From: Haplosporangium gracile
Lineage: Eukaryota > Mortierellomycota > Mortierellomycetes > Mortierellales > Mortierellaceae
Assembly: GCA_015499985.1 (NCBI GenBank)
Contig: JAAAUF010000066.1
Coordinates: forward strand, 53,672-76,324
Reading direction: 5' to 3'
DNA: 22,653 nt
Part shown: piece by piece, positions 1 to 8,863 of the stretch
Numbering within the stretch: the stretch's first letter is position 1
Layout: each line of letters opens with the position of its first letter
Notes under the pieces: generated by a model
What the model was told of the DNA's origin: nothing
The model's input: the letters and a program-made list of their open reading frames with translations, nothing else
The model's database searches: none
Program-made: the position numbers and the translations under genes

Positions 1-300
1 AAAAAAAAAAACATGGGAGCGATGGGACGGTGATTGCAAAAAAAAAAAAGACAAAGGGGATAGAGAGCGTATGTGTGACCCCCCTTGATTTTTTATATGC
101 ATTTCTTCTTGCATTCTCTCCCTTTTGTGTGAAGTAAACATAATGAACATGACCCATTGACCCTTACTCAAGCGTAAGAATGAGAAATATGATCAGTGCA
201 AAACCGCTGTATAAAAGCAAGTGTAGGAAAGAAGGAAATAGAGGGGGAAAAAAATAGGGTAAAAGGATCTCGGATTATTTCTTTTAGTCTCTACTTGCTA

Positions 301-351
301 TTGAACATCGTTCAACGGTTGACGTCTCAAGTGAGCATTGGAAACTTGAGA
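301..351. promoter_or_regulatory. Nested palindromes with a TGACGTC core
   Basis: Three inverted repeats follow each other almost without a gap. TTGAAC (301-306) pairs with GTTCAA (310-315). TCAAC (312-316) pairs with GTTGA (318-322). TCTCAAGT (325-332) pairs with ACTTGAGA (344-351). The palindrome GACGTC lies at 321-326, and with the preceding T gives TGACGTC, a core bound by bZIP factors of the ATF/CREB class. All pairings are read directly. A regulatory role is inferred from motif type and density, and no target gene is evident nearby. Confidence 0.35.
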
Positions 352-835
352 GATGTAAGTTTTTTTTACCGTTAAAAAAAACAGCTGTCAACATTTTTTT
401 GAGTTGCACAAGGGAGAACGAGAGGAAATGAGAGAGAGAGATGGATCAGAAAGAGAGTGAAGAGAGCAAGAGAAAAAATAAAGGAAGGAGACAAACCAAC
501 AATTATTGCAAGGGGAAAAAGAAGGGCCAAAAGTGAGCAAACTGGATGAGAAAGAGTATTGATGTCCACGACAGTAAAAGGTAACAAAGAGGGAGAAAGA
601 AAAGAAAAAGGCAAGATTGTTGCCTTGCGGCGAGCCGCCAATAACAAAAAATGCAAGGAGCCATGCCGCGCTTTTTGCTCTCATGTTCTCCCTCAAAATT
701 GAACACACACATGTACTCTCGCACTTCTCTTGCTCTCCTTCTTCAGTGCCAGTTCTGCTGGTGGCGCGCTTCTCTATGATTTCTAGACCTCTTTTTCTGA
801 CCTTGGCCGAGAAACACAAAAGGAATAACACAAAC

Positions 836-934
836 ATGGAGGATGAGACTTGAACCCATAGTCCATCTCTATTTTTTTGCTTAACTATGTGTCACAGCGC
901 GCTCTTTTCCCTGATGCTAAAGGACGACCACCTT
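836..934 (-). pseudogene. Decayed tRNA-like sequence
   Basis: On the minus strand a good Pol III B box, GGTTCAAGTCT (846-856), sits in a fully paired T arm: ATGGG / CTCAT around loop TTCAAGT. Upstream is an A-box-like TAGCATCAGGG (909-919), followed by a GAGC half of a D stem (901-904), which looks like TAGC-TCAG with one extra base. The 3' acceptor strand CCTCCAT (836-842) pairs with AAGGTGG (928-934) at five of seven positions. A run of four T lies about 15 bases past the 3' end. Against a working tRNA: the anticodon arm has only a 3-base loop between CTGTG and CATAG, and about eight extra bases separate the acceptor from the A box. I read it as a tRNA pseudogene or the head of a tRNA-derived SINE. 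Confidence 0.25.
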
Positions 935-1688
935 GCAATGGAGAGGGGGGAAGAGGGAGAGAGAATAGACAAGGCAAATCCCTACGTCTTCTTTTCTAGA
1001 CATCCAGCTCTCTCATCCTTCCCTTATTCTTCACTTTTAACCCCTCCGTGTAGTATACTGTAAGGAAATAACGACAAAGGGGGTAGAGCAAGAGAAACCT
1101 GCTTTCTTAGGGACATCACACCGTCTTTCTTTTTATTTCATGCTATTTTTTATTTTTTGCCTCCGTGCAGCTCCTGAAGCCAATTTATTATTACCATGGC
1201 ATACATGCCAGCTTGATTATTTTTAGGAGTGGAGAATAGCAAACACAAAAGGGGTTTGATTTCTCTGGAGAGGAAGGTGTGAGGAAGGGGACAGTAAGGA
1301 GAGGAAGGGAGTGAAAGAGAGAAAGAAAGCAAATCATGCCAGACGCACTTTTTCGTTTCTTTTATGGAGAAACGAAGAAAAAAAAAATAAGGATGACTTG
1401 GTGACAGCAACAAGGCGAATGCAGGCCACATTAGCAAAAAAAAAAAAACGAATAAAAAAAGCGTTGTCGGCTCGCTAACAGCATGCAAAGGGCTTGTTGT
1501 TCTGTTGTATTTGCCTTTGCGACTCCTGCTACTGCTGCTGTTTACTGTTGTTGAGCAACAACATGACACCCGGCACTTGCTCCTTTCTTTTTTCCCTTCT
1601 CACTCTTTCACTCTCTCCTTCAACTATGACGATCGAATGAAATGGCTAGAATAGCAACTCCCATGTGTCCATCTATTTTGCTAACAGT

Positions 1689-1972
1689 TATAAAGTCTAC
1701 TGGCTGACACTTGGTAAAGTTCTTCTTTTCCGGTTTTTTTTTTCTTTTTTTTCCCTTTTCTCGCTTTTTTTCTCTTTTTTTCCCTCAAGCACCACCAATC
1801 TCCCCCGCCCCTCGCCTCTCATCCCCAGTCTCTCCAGAAGACCCATTCATCTGTACATATCCTCCCCCTCTCTCCCTCTCTCTCTCACTCCGCGTCACCT
1901 ATCACCCACACATCCAATCTACACCTAACCCTTCTTCTACCTCCCTCTCCTCTTCCTCCCCCACACACAAAA
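1689..1972 (+). promoter_or_regulatory. Promoter/leader of the GPI-protein gene
   Basis: A TATA-like TATAAAG lies at 1689-1695, followed by long T tracts (about 1733-1785) and then a C/T-rich stretch running to the start codon. No ATG occurs on the plus strand from about 1667 to 1972, so the CDS start at 1973 is the first one a scanning ribosome would meet. The order TATA-like box, T tract, pyrimidine-rich leader fits a fungal promoter. The transcription start cannot be placed from sequence alone. Confidence 0.45.
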
Positions 1973-2521
1973 ATGAAGTCCTTCATTTCATTCGCCGCCA
2001 CAGCTTCTCTGCTGCTCGGCACAATGGTCTCTGCAGACATGCTCCAGATCAACAACCCGACCGACGGCACGGTCTGGAAGACAGGCGTGCCCAATTTCGT
2101 GGGCTGGACAGGAAACTGTGCCTCGATGGGCAATGATTCCAAGGCCGTCAAGGTCGATCTCGTTAATGGTCCTTCAACCGCCGTGAGGTATGTTGCCACC
2201 CTGGGTACCCTTGACTGTTCCGGGTCTGACACCCGAGCCGACATGACCGTCCCCTCCACAGTCGCTGCGGGCGAGTATGCGATCGTTGTCCGGACTTCTC
2301 CTCAACAGTCATACACCAATGGCTTCAAGATCGAGAACCCCTCCCAGCCCGCTGCTCCCTCTGCGCCCGGTTCGGATCCTTTGCAGCCTGGCGCTGGAAC
2401 TAGTGCCAGCACGACAAACTCTGCAAGGGGTTCTGCGACCCCCTCTGGTGCTTCTTCACTGGCACCGTCGGTTTTGTTGGCTGTTGGTGGAGTTGCTGCT
2501 TTGGCACTGCAACTCCTTTAG
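1973..2521 (+). CDS. Secreted GPI-anchored protein, Kre9/Knh1-like N-terminal domain
   Basis: Single-exon gene for 182 residues. Residues 1-21 form a signal peptide (MK, hydrophobic core, VSA then D22). Residues about 22-122 resemble the Ig-like domain of the Kre9/Knh1 N-terminal (Ser-Thr-rich GPI-anchored) family: it opens with LQINNPTDGTVW, has the Trp-Thr-Gly segment near 45, Cys49 and Cys82 as a possible disulfide, and closes with YTNGFKIENP. One N-glycosylation sequon is present (N54-D-S). Residues 123-163 are Pro/Ser/Thr/Ala-rich. A hydrophobic tail, VLLAVGGVAALALQLL, ends the protein with no cytoplasmic part, as expected for a GPI-attachment signal; the omega site is probably near residues 150-160. 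Family members are extracellular or wall proteins, and the yeast namesakes act in beta-1,6-glucan assembly. A specific role here is inference. The start is the first ATG after an ATG-free leader. Confidence 0.85.
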   Translation: MKSFISFAATASLLLGTMVSADMLQINNPTDGTVWKTGVPNFVGWTGNCASMGNDSKAVKVDLVNGPSTAVRYVATLGTLDCSGSDTRADMTVPSTVAAGEYAIVVRTSPQQSYTNGFKIENPSQPAAPSAPGSDPLQPGAGTSASTTNSARGSATPSGASSLAPSVLLAVGGVAALALQLL

Positions 2522-3125
2522 TTTTTGTTTATGTTAGTCGTTTTCTTGCCGTAGTATCTTAATCATCATTGGATTACAGTCCTCTTTTCTTTTTTAACAT
2601 GGTTGCTGATGCTGATGTGTTTACGCGTTGTCTATGATGAACACCTTGATATCTCGCCCTCTATTGGCGACTTCGCAATCCGTCTCTTGTTGCCCAACAT
2701 CTTTCCAGTCGACTAAGACCCTTGTCAATTGGATATACAAATAAACATGTACCACCATACGCCCATGCCTACGCTTCCTTTCTGTTTGGGTGAGAGTGGG
2801 AGAGGCCATTAATAATTTTCGGTCAAATGGGCTTTGATGCACGGTCAGCACCTCTCCCGTTCTCTTCCCACGACAATTAAGCTCCTTAATGGGATTCTGA
2901 GCAATGACGATGGACCGAATCTGGAGAAAAAGTACACCCGGATACTGTCTACTTTCTTTTTTTCTCTCCCACACTTATTCTCCCCACTTTCCCACTTTTG
3001 TTCTTCTTTCTTCTCATTCATTCATTCATTCATCCCCAACAATCGAGTCCCATCAGCAGCAACCGAGAACTACAGCAACTCGCCTACCGACCTCCGATAT
3101 CAACAACTATAACACAACAGCAAGA
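2522..3125 (+). other. Spacer: 3' UTR of the GPI gene and promoter of the TPR gene
   Basis: A canonical AATAAA lies at 2740-2745, about 220 bases after the GPI-gene stop, and could serve its polyadenylation. From about 2940 the sequence turns C/T-rich and includes (CATT)4 at 3015-3030. No ATG occurs from about 2913 to 3125, so this part is the probable leader of the TPR gene. A short inverted repeat, TTAAG-CTC-CTTAA, sits at 2877-2889. No coding signal was found. Confidence 0.5.
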
Positions 3126-4157
3126 ATGGCAGCAAAGACAACAGTGAGCGCAAAGGACGCCAAGATCCTGGATATGGTCTTCAACCCCGAGGGCACCATG
3201 CTCCCCGACAAGGAGACCGAGAACATGCTCAACTCCGAGCCCATCGGTAAGCATTCAACGATCTTCTTTAACAGCATACACACTTTCCTGTCAGTTACAC
3301 ACAACTCCACTCATGACTGCAGCTGTTCTTCTCCATTCCTGTCGTCAATTCTGTACTGAGGCCATGGACACTAACACCCCCTTGTTCTTTTTCCTTTCGA
3401 CAACAAATAAACAAAAAAAAAATAGTGATTGAGCCAGAGATGCTGAAGAAGTTGAAGGGCTTGGAGACAGAGGCGATTTTGTTGGCAGATAAGGACGATA
3501 TCGATGGTGCCATTGCCAAATTCTCAGAGGCCATTACCCTCTGCCCGAACTATGCCTCTGCCTATAACAACAGGTACCTTTCAAACAACTTTTTTTTTGT
3601 TTTCTGAAAAGGAAAGGATCGGAAGAGGCAATTGACAGGTGCCTCGCATTGTTTGCTTGCTTTGCAGAAGGCTAACCATCTTTCTTGTATACTTTTACAC
3701 TTTGACATCTTTAGAGCTCAGGCGTACAGAATTCAGAACAATGATGCAGCGGCTATTCAGGATTTAGACAAGGCGATCGAACATGCCGGCGGACAAGTCC
3801 CTATCCTTAAACAGGTAAACAACAAATGAACCACATCACTGTCAACCATTAATGTCCTCGTTTCTGTTTTCTTCTTCGCCACATCTCTCTATATATACTC
3901 CTCTCTTTCAGCTGTACTAACTTAATATTTCTCCCCTTCAATCCAATTTGACAAATCAATAGGCATACACGCAGAGAGGAATTATCAAGAAGGCAAGGGG
4001 CGAGAAGGAGGCAGCACAGGTAGACTTCGAGCGTGGAGCACGGTTCGGCAACCCTGTGGCCAAGGCTGTCGCTGTCCAGGATAACCCCATTTCGCAGCTC
4101 TGTGGTGCCATGGTCATGGAGATGCTCAACAAGGAGATCAACGGCAACAAGAAGTAA
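3126..4157 (+). CDS. TTC36: TPR protein of the TTC36 family
   Basis: Four exons: 3126-3246, 3426-3573, 3715-3814 and 3963-4157, joined in phases 1, 2 and 0, give 187 residues, matching the usual TTC36 length of just under 190. Introns start GTAAGC, GTACCT and GTAAAC, end TAG, and contain CTAAC branch-like sites. The N-terminal ILDMVFNPEG segment (14-23) is typical of the family. Three TPR motifs follow at about 49-82, 83-116 (ASAYNNRAQAYRIQ...) and 124-153 (AYTQRGIIKKARG). The C-terminal NPISQLCGAMVMEML (164-178) is also a family hallmark. TPR domains bind partner proteins; mammalian TTC36 is known as an Hsp70-binding protein (HBP21). It has no signal peptide or membrane segment and is probably cytosolic. 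The fungal partner is unknown. The start is the first ATG after an ATG-free leader. Confidence 0.9.
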
Positions 4158-4222
4158 AAAGGATCGCCATTTTTCCGTCCTGTTTGTCCATTTCACACAG
4201 GACAGGAACTTAGCCTATGTAA

Positions 4223-4234
4223 AATAAAATAAAA
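4223..4234 (+). terminator. Polyadenylation signal of the TPR gene
   Basis: Overlapping AATAAA copies (the first at 4223-4228, inside a run of AAAAT repeats) lie about 65 bases after the stop codon at 4155-4157. The position and sequence fit a cleavage/polyadenylation signal for the TTC36-like transcript. Confidence 0.55.
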
Positions 4235-6300
4235 TAATTTCATTTTAACAGATATAGTCAATTAAGAAGGGTGAGAATTCAAGGTGATGACAAAAATTAT
4301 TTTTTTCCATTATCTCGTGTAAAGTGAATGCAAAATGGGTCAAAAGCAGACAAGAGTTACAAACTGTTACTCTTTGCAAGGGAAGGCTCTTGCCCATGAT
4401 AGACTCTCACTTTTTTTCACCACTTCAAAAGACAACCATAGTTCTCGTGATCTGACTTGCGTGGAGCGAAAAAGACAGGAAGTAATTGGGGACGACGTAC
4501 CCTGTCCAAACCATGTGCCACCTCCAAGCTTTTGAGTTACCCTTGATCCTACTGTTGTTGTTATTGTTTTTTTTTTTTTTTTTTTGGTTTTCGCTTTTCA
4601 ACTTTCTGAGCTCGTTCGTAGGATTAGTTGTTGTTTTTTTTTCTGCAGTTTTTTTGTGCTTTTTACTTTCTGTCCTTTTGGTCACGCACAACCTCAAAAC
4701 TTATCTGTTAGGATATCAACAACAAATCCTACCAATTGGATACTTGTTCAATTCCTTCACGCGAGGAAACCCTCTGCCTCTGTCAAGGAAACATACCACA
4801 ACATCAAACAGGGGACAGAAACAAAAGAAGAAGAAAAATGTTTAGTTTGTACAACCACAAGCGTACATCCCTTCATTCCAAGAGTCCAAGCCCACATTGT
4901 TCAGGTCCCCTGGTTGAACCTTTTTTTTTTTTTTTTATATTTGGTCGAAACTTCGACTCGAACCAATAAGAGTCTCGTCTCTTCAAGCTGCCTTCTGCTT
5001 AGGGGATCAAAAATGAAAATGCAGAAAAAGTCCCTTTGATGCATCTCATATGAGACCTTAGTCCTCTTTCCTTTTTTTTGTATGCCTTTCCCCTCTTGCG
5101 CAATGTGTAGCGTGTCTGTTGTGTGGTGAGAATCGAGTGGACTGCAGTTCCTGCGTTAATGCGACCCTTCTCCTTGGTTCTTTTTTCGTGAACTAGCTAA
5201 CTATTCTGCCCAATTGGACAGGGAAACATCAAAGTACCCTGACTTTTTTTTTTTTTTTTTCTGCCTTGCACAAAAAATAAAGGGTGTGAGGTATGTGCGA
5301 ATGAAAAAAAAAAAGAAGCTTTGAGAGTGAGAGAGTAAGAGAGAGAGACATCTGGAACAAGGAGATCTTTGGGTCGTGATTGGTTCGGGGAACTTGGGTG
5401 TGATTCTTTGATCCCGATTTTCCTTTACCGCTCTACTCGGCACTAAAAAGTCTCCTTTCAGTGCGCTTAAATGCTGGAGGGAATGAAAAAAAATAGACGC
5501 GAAAGAAGCACGACAATAGTATATATACGACAAAGACAAGCTAAGGGCCAACACACCAAGGATAGAAAGACTGACCAATGGTGATGAAAAATAAAATAAA
5601 AGTAGTGAACTCTTGTGGAGAGAAGAGAAAAGTACCTATGGCAAAGAATAAAGAAAGAAACCCCACTAGTCCAGTCCAGCAACGTGGAAGGATGAAGGGA
5701 TGGGAAAGGTGTCAAGAGACGTGGAGTTTGGAAACACAGTGTAGGGTTTCCTTACTCCTTATTACCTTTTGCTTTTCTATTTGTGAATGGCCCAAATGAG
5801 GAGGGGACCCCGACCGACAGTTGGGATGTGAGCCATCATCTCGAAAATTTATTTATCCTTTATCCGCGAGAGGAAGAAACATGCGATGAAAAGGAGAATA
5901 GACCCTCCTCCTTTTGCCCTTTTGATCCTCCCTAATCATCGGCCAAAAGCAACCACAAAAAAAAAAAAGAAGGGTCCTTGCCTTGCCACTTTTTTTTTTT
6001 TTTTCCCTTGCATTGTCCATGATCAATAAGCATTACTGCCTACAAGCCCTCGAAGAAGAAAAAGCAATGCACCGGCCTACACACAAAGCAAAATATAACT
6101 TGAATCCCCTTCCCCGTCCTCTTTTTTAATATTGTGCATGGTCCACCATCTTTCCCTTGCTTATCGCGGATTCTTTGAAAAGGATCCAATTTCCCATCTC
6201 CCTCCCCTCCCCTGATATCGCCCCTCTCCCTAGTCCTTAATCTGATGCCTCTTTCTCTGCGCCTAGACCATCCATAGTAGACTACTTTGATTAAATCAGC
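4235..6300. other. Gene-free region, part 1: homopolymer-rich
   Basis: No coding region is supportable on either strand. Open frames are short, low in complexity, and lack any recognisable motif or splice-linked continuation. The stretch contains many T and A runs of 8-18 bases (for example near 4567-4585, 4920-4937, 5245-5260, 5958-5969 and 5991-6004). A minus-strand GGTTCGAGTCG resembling a Pol III B box occurs near 4951-4961, but no tRNA folds around it. Nothing else specific was seen. Confidence 0.55.
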
Positions 6301-6317
6301 GCGTCGATCATATCATT

Positions 6318-6350
6318 CCTCCTCCTCCTCCTCCTCCTCCTCCTCCTCCT
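6318..6350. repeat. (CCT)11 microsatellite
   Basis: Eleven perfect CCT units in non-coding sequence, continuing into C/T-rich sequence to about 6390. The opposite strand reads (AGG)11, a G-rich trinucleotide tract. It is probably length-variable between strains. Confidence 0.9.
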
Positions 6351-6596
6351 TTCTCTCTCACGCTCCCTACGTCTCCTATAGTCTTCTCTCCTCCTCGTCG
6401 TCCCCATAAAAAAAACACACAAAGTGCTGCTCATTTTGTTTATGTTTTGATGTTGATTGATTGTTAATTGTTGTACTATCTGTGTTCCCAAGACATTGGC
6501 CCATGTCAAAACAACAAATTGAGTTGTATATGTCTCGCTTTGCTCATTTGCCTTTCTTTTTTTTTTTTTCATCATGTCAACAAATTAAAAGGCGGT

Positions 6597-6611
6597 GGGG
6601 GGGGGGGGGGG
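6597..6611. repeat. G15 homopolymer
   Basis: Fifteen consecutive G, preceded by GGCGGT and followed by AGAGGGATGG. Together these supply enough G runs for a G-quadruplex. Homopolymers of this length are also prone to length errors in assemblies. Confidence 0.85.
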
Positions 6612-6913
6612 AGAGGGATGGCAAGTCTAGTGAGAGGCGAAAAAAGAAGAGACACAAGACACGCACAAGAAATGAAAAAAAATGGATCATGGATAGATAT
6701 GCATGGGATCCCAGCCTAATGCATGTACGTGCGCTCAAAGCAATTCAACTATAGCATCAACAAACGCCATCTCTTTTCATGTTTTAATCGATTTATGTAT
6801 GTCAAAGACCTGTTTGTGGTTGGACTACGCAGCCTTGTGCCATTTCGACTTCAAATTGTTTATTTCTCTTGGCATGTTGACACGTCCTTATGAGTCCCTA
6901 TGAGTTCGCCTGC

Positions 6914-6932
6914 CTGTCTGTTTGTCTGTCTG
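6914..6932. repeat. CTGT/TTGT microsatellite, arm 1
   Basis: A 19-base CTGT/TTGT tract whose exact reverse complement lies inside the CAGA/CAAA tract at 8835-8863. It sits in a longer degenerate run from about 6909 to 6941. Confidence 0.75.
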
Positions 6933-7627
6933 TTTGTTTGTCGACCGCTCTTGGTGTCACAAAAAAAGCAAAAACCAAAGGGCGTTGGTCTGTTCGGAAA
7001 AGAATGGGCAGAGCTGGACTTGCAGTTAATACATGCACAGGTACACGTCCCCTCTCTGTTCCTTGTTTTCTGGAGAATGTGGCGCTAGTGAGAATGGAAG
7101 GCTGGCCGATTGGATATCATTATTATTACAGAAGCACAAGACAGCAAAACGGCAATGAAAAAGAGAGACAAAAAAGACAAAAAAGACAAGAGGAGGAGAG
7201 CGAGGAAGGGAACGGGCGCAACGGAAAGGACATATTCGGATCATAAGTCGTGGGTGGGTCATTTTTTACGCTCTTTGATTCTGATCGAGGCCCTTGTTCC
7301 CTTTCTTCCTTCCTTTCTCTTTTCCTCCTTACATTCCTTTATCCTGTCAGCTATGAAATGGATGAGAAATGGTGTGATTTATGGTTTTGATCGATAATGA
7401 CGAGCAAAATGTCTAAGATATTGACAAAGAGGGATTAAAAGTGGATCATGGAGAGAGTGCAATAACCGATGCGGATGATGTGCGCAGACAACTAGCTTAC
7501 TGCTACTACTACTCTTCCTAGGCAGGTGTTTCTGGAAAATCGATGATGTTGGGGGACAAAAGACGTGAAACAAATAGAAGGAAGGGAGGCATATGTGAAT
7601 GTGTTTTGGAAGAGGAAAATGCGATGC

Positions 7628-7675
7628 GATGTAGATGCAGATGCAGATGCGGATGCGGATGCTTATGCTTATGCT
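7628..7675. repeat. Hexamer tandem array, eight drifting units
   Basis: Eight adjacent six-base units: GATGTA, GATGCA twice, GATGCG twice, GATGCT, then TATGCT twice. Neighbouring units differ by zero or one base, so variation runs in order along the array instead of being scattered. The opposite strand would encode alternating His with Lys/Pro/Leu, but no gene supports that reading. Confidence 0.85.
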
Positions 7676-8264
7676 TGTGTCCTGTAGACACGGGGCATAA
7701 CTTTCCTTGTCTAGCTGTGGATATGCCAAAATGCGTATGCCTTCTTATCCCTTTTTTTATGCCCGTGAAATAGTATATCTTTTCCTTCCTTCCATCCATC
7801 CCGCTGCGTATTGTTGTTCCTGATGAAGAGAGACAGAGAGAGAGAGAGATATGCGGAATGCGGCAAATGTAGATGGGAGATGGATGCGATGGGCTGAGAA
7901 ATGCAATGGTAGGTGGTCTACTGTGCACGTAGACAGAGAGGGACATAGCTTTTCGTCTCTCCCTCTCTCGGGTCGTCCTCGCAGCGGCAGGAAGTAAATA
8001 AGCGAGCATACCAGGGGCAAGAGTCACAGAGACATATGCAAGACATCACCGACATCATCGCACTTGATCTCCACTCATAAGCCACCCCTGAAAAAAAAAG
8101 AAATTACAAGGCAGGGCAGCAATCACTGAGTGAAGAGAAGGGTCTGCAGGTCCACATTGCATTTGTCAGTACCACACCATTGTAGGTATATGTATCCACC
8201 CGGCAAAAGATCATTATCCACATGAGATGTCAGTTCGGATCTTTTTTTTTTTATTTATGCCGGG

Positions 8265-8288
8265 CTTCTTCTTCTTCTTCTTCTTCTT
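8265..8288. repeat. (CTT)8 microsatellite
   Basis: Eight perfect CTT units in non-coding sequence, just after a T10 run (8242-8251). Confidence 0.9.
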
Positions 8289-8834
8289 TGATCTTCGGTT
8301 AGTAATCGATCCCGATGTCCGTGTCTGTACACTGTCGTCATTTCTTTTTGTAGTCACGTAGGCGATGGGATGGGTGAGTCTAAAGGGATAGATGGAGTGA
8401 ATGTTATAATAGTAAAGGGAGTGGAAGAGAGTGAGCAACCACCACCAAGCATGGAAAAGGACAATAGGAAGTCGGTGTGAGTCTTGTTGGTTTATTTTTG
8501 AACTGTCAATGATGATGATGATATCGAAGGAGGAGCAAGAAGGAGCAAGGAGGAGGAAGACGAAGAGGGATGATGATCGATCAGGTCCTGTCTTTAATTG
8601 TGCAAATTTCATGGAGTAGAAGGAAAGAGGAACTGACAAAAAGCACGCGCGATTATTATTCACCGAGAAGACTGCTATGTCGTAGGGAGCAGTTCTGTAG
8701 CACTGTACGTCGTCACCCTTCTCGCTCCACTTCTCACCTAGTGCGTCAGTATCCCATCAGGCGAGAAATGAACTGTTGTCATAGAGAGAAATGGCCCTTT
8801 TGACGCAACCCTTCCCTTGTCACACAAGAACACC

Positions 8835-8863
8835 CAGACAGACAGACAAACAGACAGACAGAC
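8835..8863. repeat. CAGA/CAAA microsatellite, arm 2
   Basis: Three and a half CAGA units, one CAAA, then three more CAGA-type units. It contains the exact reverse complement of 6914-6932, so the two tracts form an inverted pair about 1.9 kb apart. Confidence 0.8.

Larger units (their letters stand above)
1..1688. other. Gene-free left flank
   Basis: No convincing coding region is visible on either strand. Open frames here are short, low in complexity and mostly lack ATG starts. The plus strand is purine-rich at about 400-620 and 1260-1400, with several A runs. On the minus strand these would read as C/T-rich tracts like those that precede the genes further right, so a minus-strand leader or antisense transcript is conceivable, but no minus-strand gene follows them within the window. 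Two local structures are listed separately: palindromes at 301-351 and a tRNA-like sequence at 836-934. Confidence 0.6.
6391..8264. other. Gene-free region, part 2
   Basis: No supportable gene on either strand. Apart from the repeats listed separately, the stretch holds a GA-rich run at about 7826-7849 and two ATGCAT sites near 6700-6726. Open frames are composed of low-complexity residues and show no domain signature. Confidence 0.5.

Noticed and set aside
158..400. Possible 5' part of a gene at the left edge
   Set aside because: No frame with family features, no convincing donor or acceptor pair, and no ATG with supported continuation.
4940..5035. Minus-strand B-box-like GGTTCGAGTCG suggesting a tRNA
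   Set aside because: The T stem has two mismatches, no acceptor partner was found and no proper A box lies upstream; a small hairpin AAGAG/CTCTT is the only other structure.
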